NCBI GenBank assembly: GCA_029262615.1
Contig: JAJCZD010000001.1
Coordinates: forward strand, 1 to 36,819
Length of the DNA stretch: 36,819 bases
From: Candidatus Babelota bacterium
Lineage (GTDB): Bacteria > Babelota > Babeliae > Babelales > Vermiphilaceae
Direction of reading: 5' to 3'
Shown one piece after another: positions 32,114 to 36,819 of the stretch (positions within the stretch are counted from its first letter, which is position 1; every line of letters starts with the position of its first letter). The notes below the pieces were generated by a model. That model saw only the letters and a list, made by a program, of their open reading frames with translations, searched no databases and was not told the origin of the DNA. The translations under genes were made by a program, and so were the position numbers.

Positions 32114-32605
32114 TTATTTTTTTCTTAGCAACAATACATATTGTTTACCAAATGGACCGTTCTTCATACCAATGTCGGCAAAGCCAGCTTTTTTTAATGC
32201 CCTATAAGAACGGGCATTGTTTACATCAACATGAGCAAGAATTTGTGGTTGATTTGTTTTTTGAAAATAATAGGTGACCGCTAATCTCATAGCTTCTTGA
32301 AACCGATTGCCGCCCCAAAATTCTTGGTTAAGCCAGGTATACAATTGACCGGGATATTCTTCTGCATCACGTATCTCTAAGGCTCCTATCAATTGATTAG
32401 AGTCATTTTCAAAAATGCAGTAAAAAAAAAGATCGGCACAATTTGCATCTTTAAGACGATCTGCAATGTATTGTGCTTCATTTTGTACTGACGGAACATG
32501 CAATTTTGTAGCAACACACTTTGAAAACATTGATAAGTAATCTGGAATACATTTTTCTGTAAGCCTTTTTAATGTAACAAGGCTCCCAGACAACGTTTCT
32601 AACAC
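32114..32605 (-). CDS. GNAT-family N-acetyltransferase (RimJ/RimL-like)
   Basis: A 163-residue acetyltransferase using acetyl-CoA. It opens LVTLKRLTEKCIPDYLSMF, has FENDSNQLIGALEIRD in the middle, and has the terminal HVDVNNARSYRALKKAGF motif characteristic of this group, where Asn and Arg-Ser help hold CoA. The WGGNRFQEAMRLAVTYYF segment stands where the usual R/Q-x-x-G-x-G/A loop sits, but reads GGNRFQEA. The start is GTG (32605), preceded by a purine-rich AGGGGAAATAGG. The target (protein N-terminus, small molecule or antibiotic) is unknown. It stands alone, 115 bp downstream of metG. Confidence 0.85.
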   Translation of the reverse strand: MLETLSGSLVTLKRLTEKCIPDYLSMFSKCVATKLHVPSVQNEAQYIADRLKDANCADLFFYCIFENDSNQLIGALEIRDAEEYPGQLYTWLNQEFWGGNRFQEAMRLAVTYYFQKTNQPQILAHVDVNNARSYRALKKAGFADIGMKNGPFGKQYVLLLRKK

Positions 32606-32720
32606 CCTATTTCCCCTATGACCCTTCAGTGCTTACCTTAAAGAAAACGGATAAACAAACACAATAGTTAATTTATTTTCGTACAATAAATAATTGCATG
32701 TTTGTAAATGAACAGATGTT

Positions 32721-34646
32721 TTACTTTAGTTGTATACCATTTTCTATTTGTGTTGTTGGAGAAATAAGTGAAAAATTATCCTCATCTTTGGCGGTTAAAA
32801 TCATTCCATGTGATTCTAAACCCATCATTTTGCGAGGTTTTAAATTAAATATAAAGACAGCCTGCCTACCAACCAATTGCTCTGGAGTAAAATAATTTTT
32901 TATTCCGGAAAGCACCTGCTTTATACCAAATTTACCAAAATTGACTTGTAATTTATAAAGTTTTTGAGATTTTGGAATTTCTTCGCATTGTTCAATAGTA
33001 CCAACCCGTAGTTGTACTTTAACCACATCATCAATAGAAATATAATCCTCTTTTTTTTCTTTCTCCTGCACGGTATCCTGCTCGACTGATTCTTTCATTA
33101 ATTCTGGCTTTACAAACAATGGTTCTCCTTTATGAAGGGTAAATGCATGATGCCATCTGCCTAGTTCAAGATCCTGCAACATATTATTATGCAAATCAAA
33201 AGTAATACCCAACCGAGATAATAAGTCTTCCATTTTTTTTGGCATTACCGGCCATAATAAATACGCAATAACACGTAGGCTATGGGCTGTTGCATTAATA
33301 ATTTCTACAAATTTTTGTTTATCCGTTTTTACGATCTTCCATGGCTCCTGTTCATGAAAATATGAATTAACTTGATTAATAAATTTCCACAATCGTGCAA
33401 GTGCCATATGAAATTGGCAATCTTCCATATAAGATTGAAAATCATCAATTATATTCCAGCTTGCATCTCGTAGATCACGAGATTTTTCCGACCAAGAATT
33501 TATTGCAGGAACGATTGCTAAATCGTTTTTATACGCAAGGGTTACCATTCGGCGCACTAAATTGCCCAAATCATTTGCTAAATCAGAAGCTATATGTCGT
33601 TCTAAATCCTTTATAGAAAAATCACTATCATGGGTTATTGCCATTTGACGCACAAGATAATAACGCACCGGATCAGCACCATATTTTTGTAATAAAACAA
33701 GTGGGTCAACTACATTACCAAGTGATTTTGACATTTTTTTCTGATCAATTTTAATCCAACCATGTACCAACAGTTGCTTTGGCAATGCTAAATCAGAAGC
33801 CATTAAAAATGCTGGCCAATAAATAGCATGAAAACGAATAATATCTTTACCCATTACCTGCAAGTCAGCCGGCCACCATTTTTTTAATTCATTTTCTCTG
33901 CCCTTTTGAGCGTAACCAACAGCAGTAATATAATTATTTAACGCATCCGCCCACACATAGGCAACATGCTTTTCATCACCAGGAAATGGCACACCCCATT
34001 TAACCGTAGTGCGGCTAATGCTCAAATCACGCAACCCAGATTTCACAAAATTTACAACCTCTTTGGTTCGTTCTTTTGGCACAATAAACTCTGGATGCTG
34101 CTTATAAAAATGTAATAATTTATCTTGATATGCTGACAATTTAAAAAAGTAAGACTCTTCTGCAATAGCAATAGTTGCTCGATCGCAACTTGGGCAAAAT
34201 GGTTGGCAGGATTCATCTTCTTTTTTTGAAGCATCTTTTTTAGTTACAAATGTTTCGCATGGAGTGCAGTACCAACCTTCATAAAATGATTTATAAATAT
34301 CACCTTTTTTAATTAAATCTTTAATCCATTTTTGTACTGCTTGAATATGATAAGGATCGGTAGTGCGAATAAACTTGGTATAATCGATATGGTATTTGTG
34401 CCATGTATCTTTGTACTCTTTGATAAAACTATCAACAAACTCTTTTGGATCCATTCCTGCTTTAGCAGCAGCTTGTTCAATTTTTTGACCATGCTCATCG
34501 ATACCGGTCAGAAAAAAGACATCTTTACCATTAAGCTTATTCCAACGAGCAACCACATCAGCTAGCAAAGTTGAATACAAGGAACCAAGATGCGGTTTTG
34601 CGGTTCCATAATAAATTGGCGTGGTTACATAAAATTTATTTTTCAT
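32721..34646 (-). CDS. metG: Methionyl-tRNA synthetase with C-terminal tRNA-binding domain
   Basis: A 641-residue class I synthetase charging tRNA with methionine. The HIGH box reads HLGS (19-22), the KMSKS loop KKMSKSLGN is at 303-311, and the zinc insertion has two Cys pairs (CTPC at 127-130 and CPSC at 151-154). The WADALNNYITA segment (about 232-242) is typical. The C-terminal ~110 residues (DDVVKVQLRVGTI) form the Trbp111-like OB-fold found in dimeric enzymes of this type. The length and order match the MetG2-like group. No ribosome site is obvious before the ATG. Confidence 0.97.
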   Translation of the reverse strand: MKNKFYVTTPIYYGTAKPHLGSLYSTLLADVVARWNKLNGKDVFFLTGIDEHGQKIEQAAAKAGMDPKEFVDSFIKEYKDTWHKYHIDYTKFIRTTDPYHIQAVQKWIKDLIKKGDIYKSFYEGWYCTPCETFVTKKDASKKEDESCQPFCPSCDRATIAIAEESYFFKLSAYQDKLLHFYKQHPEFIVPKERTKEVVNFVKSGLRDLSISRTTVKWGVPFPGDEKHVAYVWADALNNYITAVGYAQKGRENELKKWWPADLQVMGKDIIRFHAIYWPAFLMASDLALPKQLLVHGWIKIDQKKMSKSLGNVVDPLVLLQKYGADPVRYYLVRQMAITHDSDFSIKDLERHIASDLANDLGNLVRRMVTLAYKNDLAIVPAINSWSEKSRDLRDASWNIIDDFQSYMEDCQFHMALARLWKFINQVNSYFHEQEPWKIVKTDKQKFVEIINATAHSLRVIAYLLWPVMPKKMEDLLSRLGITFDLHNNMLQDLELGRWHHAFTLHKGEPLFVKPELMKESVEQDTVQEKEKKEDYISIDDVVKVQLRVGTIEQCEEIPKSQKLYKLQVNFGKFGIKQVLSGIKNYFTPEQLVGRQAVFIFNLKPRKMMGLESHGMILTAKDEDNFSLISPTTQIENGIQLK

Positions 34647-34810
34647 ACAAATAGGCCCAGTAAATATAATTCAAATTTATTTTTAGTGTATTAAAAAAAG
34701 ACTATAAAAACAAAGTTATCTGCCATCCTAAACAGTTGCTCAAAAGAAAGATCCTATCATAGACCAACGGCAAAGGCCTATTCTCAGGAATATACCTATA
34801 AATAGCTATA

Positions 34811-34838
34811 TTGACAATATTGGTAAACAATGTATAAT
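34811..34838 (+). promoter_or_regulatory. Consensus sigma-70 promoter for the WD40-like gene
   Basis: Perfect TTGACA (34811-34816) and perfect TATAAT (34833-34838) with a 16-bp spacer, 38 bp before the GTG start. This is the strongest promoter-like match I found in the window. Confidence 0.75.
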
Positions 34839-34876
34839 TACTATTATGAATTACAATTTACAAGATGGAGACACTC

Positions 34877-35530
34877 GTGAAAAAGATATTAGTATTTTTA
34901 TTCATCTCAATTGGACTATGTGCTATGGATGAACTAAGCTCACAATCACCCTTAACTGCAGAAAAATCAGTGAGACAAACTAATAAGCTGAATCAACCTA
35001 AGGCCAGTGACGAGAAATTCTTAACGGAATTAAAGGCTCAAATTAGGCTTTCTATAAAAAATATAATACTGAGTAAATTGATTACTAAAAATGGAATAAC
35101 CAAAGTTCACGGCCCAGGAGGCAACAATGGATTTTCCGGATATGATACATTAAACAGTTCTTTAGATTATATAGATCTTTCAGCTAAACCATTAGAGATA
35201 CTAAAGCAAGAGCCTAATAATCATTATACATATCATTCAATTCAGTTTAATCCTAACAGTTCATTATTAGTAACAGCACGTGGTCACAAAATCTGGATCT
35301 GGGAAAAGGTAACAAAAAAAGACTGGAAGTTGCTTTCTCAGCTATCATACCCAACAATGGTTAGTTCTGCAGTATTACATGCTGATGACAGTTCTTTATT
35401 AACAATTGTTTCTTGTAATAGAAACCCTGTTTACCGGCTTTATGATCCAGCTGACTTAGAAAAACTGATCAACGCTAGCCCACAAGAAATTCGTTTATTT
35501 ATTAAACAGTCTGATAAAAATAATAATTAA
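34877..35530 (+). CDS. Secreted WD40-like repeat protein, short
   Basis: A 217-residue protein with a signal peptide (MKKILVFLFISIGLCA). A Ser/Lys-rich stretch is followed by two WD40-like units at about 115-200: HYTYHSIQFNPNSSLLVTAR, then GHKIWIWEKV, then SAVLHADDSSLLTIVS. Each has the H/x-F-x-P/D-D-S-S-LL-x-T pattern; a full seven-bladed propeller would need more, so it may be a fragment or a partner-dependent form. I chose the GTG at 34877 because GGAG lies 6 bases before it and it yields a clean signal peptide; the ATG at 34865 would add four residues. It is followed by a strong terminator. A host-directed role is inferred from the fold only. Confidence 0.72.
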   Translation: MKKILVFLFISIGLCAMDELSSQSPLTAEKSVRQTNKLNQPKASDEKFLTELKAQIRLSIKNIILSKLITKNGITKVHGPGGNNGFSGYDTLNSSLDYIDLSAKPLEILKQEPNNHYTYHSIQFNPNSSLLVTARGHKIWIWEKVTKKDWKLLSQLSYPTMVSSAVLHADDSSLLTIVSCNRNPVYRLYDPADLEKLINASPQEIRLFIKQSDKNNN

Positions 35531-35543
35531 GAAATCCTTAATT

Positions 35544-35574
35544 AAAAAGGCCCCTGAAACTCAGGGGCCTTTTT
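35544..35574. terminator. Bidirectional Rho-independent terminator
   Basis: A perfect 14-bp stem (AAAAAGGCCCCTGA / TCAGGGGCCTTTTT) with a 3-base loop lies between the convergent WD40-like and beta-barrel genes. It has T tracts on both strands, so it probably ends both transcripts. Confidence 0.95.
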
Positions 35575-35594
35575 ATTAATTAGTATTGTTTATG

Positions 35595-36819
35595 CTAGAA
35601 ATAAACGTTCATACCTAAATGCCACTCAGATTCTTTTGCGGCAAAACGACCCGCAAAAATGTGGGAAGCACCAGCAAAGAATTCCCAGCAATTATGGCGA
35701 TGGAACATTTCACCATGCACTTTTAAAGATAATGTATTAGTATTATCTTCTAGCAGGCTTGGATCCATATCAGCTAAATCATCACAAAAATCTCTAATTG
35801 CTGATTGACATAAAAATCGTACATTGTCATCTTTTTTGGCAAATAGCTCACCACCCAAGGTTAACCCAGTTGTTGGACAATCAGGATGGAATAAGTTCCA
35901 GTTTAATTGTGCCACCCAATAGCTCCAACCAATCTCAGCAGGAGTTGATGGACCAATATTTTTTACTGTTGAACATTTAAATGCAGCAGCTCGGCGCTCG
36001 CAAGTATCAAAGACGTGGTTATAAGATACATTCCAATTAAATACCCAATAATAATGAGGATACCAACCACCCTCTAGACCAATTTTAAATTCACCATGAC
36101 CATTGTTGCCTGTTGAAAGTAAATATAACCGTTCTGGGTCCTTATTTGTTTTGTCAGTTGGTAATCTAAATCCGATCATAATATCATGATAATAGCAATC
36201 TGTCTCACAACCAGCATATAAATCAAATGCTAAGTTACCCGGTCCAACAACGCGCTCATCTTTGCAGAAGTTAACTCCTTTTTCACGGAAAAAAGCCAAG
36301 GCATTATCCCGACCAGATGTTTGCAGTTGTAATAAAATATTGTTCAATTCATTTTGAATTTGAATTGACTCCGAAGTAAATGCTGCTCCTGCAGGTGGGT
36401 TCAAAGTATCAAGTAGTACTGGAGCTATGTATAATTGACCTTGTTGGTCACAATTAGTTTGTAATTGACGATAATCCTGATTATTTTGGAATTTACCGAC
36501 TTGGTCATTATCAAGACCGGTTCCGTCACCATTTACTATTGGAAAAATAGGTGAGGCAGTATTCGTAACAGAGGGAAAAATAATATCTTGATTTGAACAG
36601 GTTCCATTATCTTGCTGTAGAACAGCGGCTACTGGATTTTCAGTTAATGAGGCAAGAGCTGATTCTTGACCTGCAATAATTAAAGAACCATTACCATACT
36701 GAATAAAAGCTTCACCACTGGTACGTTGCAATTGACTTAAGAAATCTAATCGCCCTAAAGTCCCTTGAACTTGGAAAGCAAATAAAGTTGGATCAGCATT
36801 AAGATCTTGTGCCTGAATA
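35595..36819 (-). CDS. Probable outer-membrane beta-barrel protein (5' end outside window)
   Basis: About 407 codons are visible. The frame is open to the window end, so the start lies beyond 36819; a TTG at 36731 is internal. Alternating hydrophobic strands with aromatic residues near the end (KIGLEGGWYPHYYWVFNWNV, WSYWVAQLNWNLF, LSLKVHGEMFHRHNCWEFFAG) and the terminal Tyr-Phe are typical of outer-membrane barrels recognised by BamA. Cys is unusually frequent for such a protein (about 15 residues), including GCETDCYYHD, so disulfides are possible. The family is not recognised by name; it may be lineage-specific. The stop lies 20 bp past the shared terminator. Confidence 0.75.
   Translation of the reverse strand, partial: IQAQDLNADPTLFAFQVQGTLGRLDFLSQLQRTSGEAFIQYGNGSLIIAGQESALASLTENPVAAVLQQDNGTCSNQDIIFPSVTNTASPIFPIVNGDGTGLDNDQVGKFQNNQDYRQLQTNCDQQGQLYIAPVLLDTLNPPAGAAFTSESIQIQNELNNILLQLQTSGRDNALAFFREKGVNFCKDERVVGPGNLAFDLYAGCETDCYYHDIMIGFRLPTDKTNKDPERLYLLSTGNNGHGEFKIGLEGGWYPHYYWVFNWNVSYNHVFDTCERRAAAFKCSTVKNIGPSTPAEIGWSYWVAQLNWNLFHPDCPTTGLTLGGELFAKKDDNVRFLCQSAIRDFCDDLADMDPSLLEDNTNTLSLKVHGEMFHRHNCWEFFAGASHIFAGRFAAKESEWHLGMNVYF

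Noticed and set aside
34847-34933. A 28-codon leader frame starting MNYNLQDG upstream of the WD40-like gene
   Set aside because: It overlaps the main gene in another frame, has no ribosome site, and the GTG at 34877 has a proper one.
1-36819. CRISPR arrays, insertion sequences, integrases, prophage genes
   Set aside because: No regularly spaced direct repeats, transposase or integrase motifs were seen on either strand.

Overview
This is an AT-rich window (clearly below 40% G+C by eye) of a Gram-negative-type bacterial chromosome, packed with overlapping genes. The cell envelope is diderm. The window encodes a beta-barrel-like protein ending in Tyr-Phe, several probable lipoproteins, signal peptidase I and many signal peptides. 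It also encodes secreted proteins with eukaryote-like repeats (ankyrin, WD40-like), delta-60 repeats and paired single-domain rhodaneses. Together with the compact layout this suggests a host-dependent lineage, and the overall style fits Candidatus Dependentiae (TM6/Babeliae). That assignment is inference from gene content only; no 16S gene is present.

Left end (1-6.1 kb): a 5'-truncated exported HAD phosphatase is convergent with an M48-like metalloprotease. Next come four minus-strand genes joined by ATGA overlaps: a MerA/Lpd-like FAD disulfide oxidoreductase and three tandem TVP38/VTT membrane proteins. Upstream of them is an exported coiled-coil protein. A divergent promoter region then serves a plus-strand tricistron (6.2-9.0 kb) of a DUF6629-like membrane protein, a CDP-alcohol phosphatidyltransferase and a secreted seven-repeat delta-60 protein, probably a closed beta-propeller.

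Middle (9-25.3 kb): a very long minus-strand block. In transcription order it holds a polytopic membrane protein, a PlsC-type acyltransferase and a complete BatA-B-C-D-E set with no MoxR or DUF58 partner next to it. It continues with an M23 peptidase that appears to start at ATT, signal peptidase I, an ABC exporter, two rhodaneses, tRNA-Cys and tRNA-Leu. The second rhodanese gene ends inside tRNA-Cys. Beyond the tRNAs lie HU (own promoter and terminator), a FUN14-like protein, a type II secretion/pilus ATPase split into two genes, a small exported protein and SufS.

Right end (25.4-36.8 kb): a secreted ankyrin protein, a MazG-like pyrophosphohydrolase, two small membrane proteins, topoisomerase I with two candidate promoters, a hairpin-rich higher-GC intergenic island, a DUF4097 lipoprotein, a GNAT acetyltransferase, methionyl-tRNA synthetase, a secreted WD40-like protein with a consensus sigma-70 promoter, a shared bidirectional terminator and a beta-barrel protein cut by the window end.

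Most genes serve envelope construction, protein export, host-facing secretion or housekeeping. I saw no CRISPR array, insertion sequence, integrase or prophage gene. The observations I rate highest are the ATT-started M23 gene, the rhodanese/tRNA-Cys overlap, the triple VTT plus flavoprotein operon, the split GspE/PilB and the structured island after topA.
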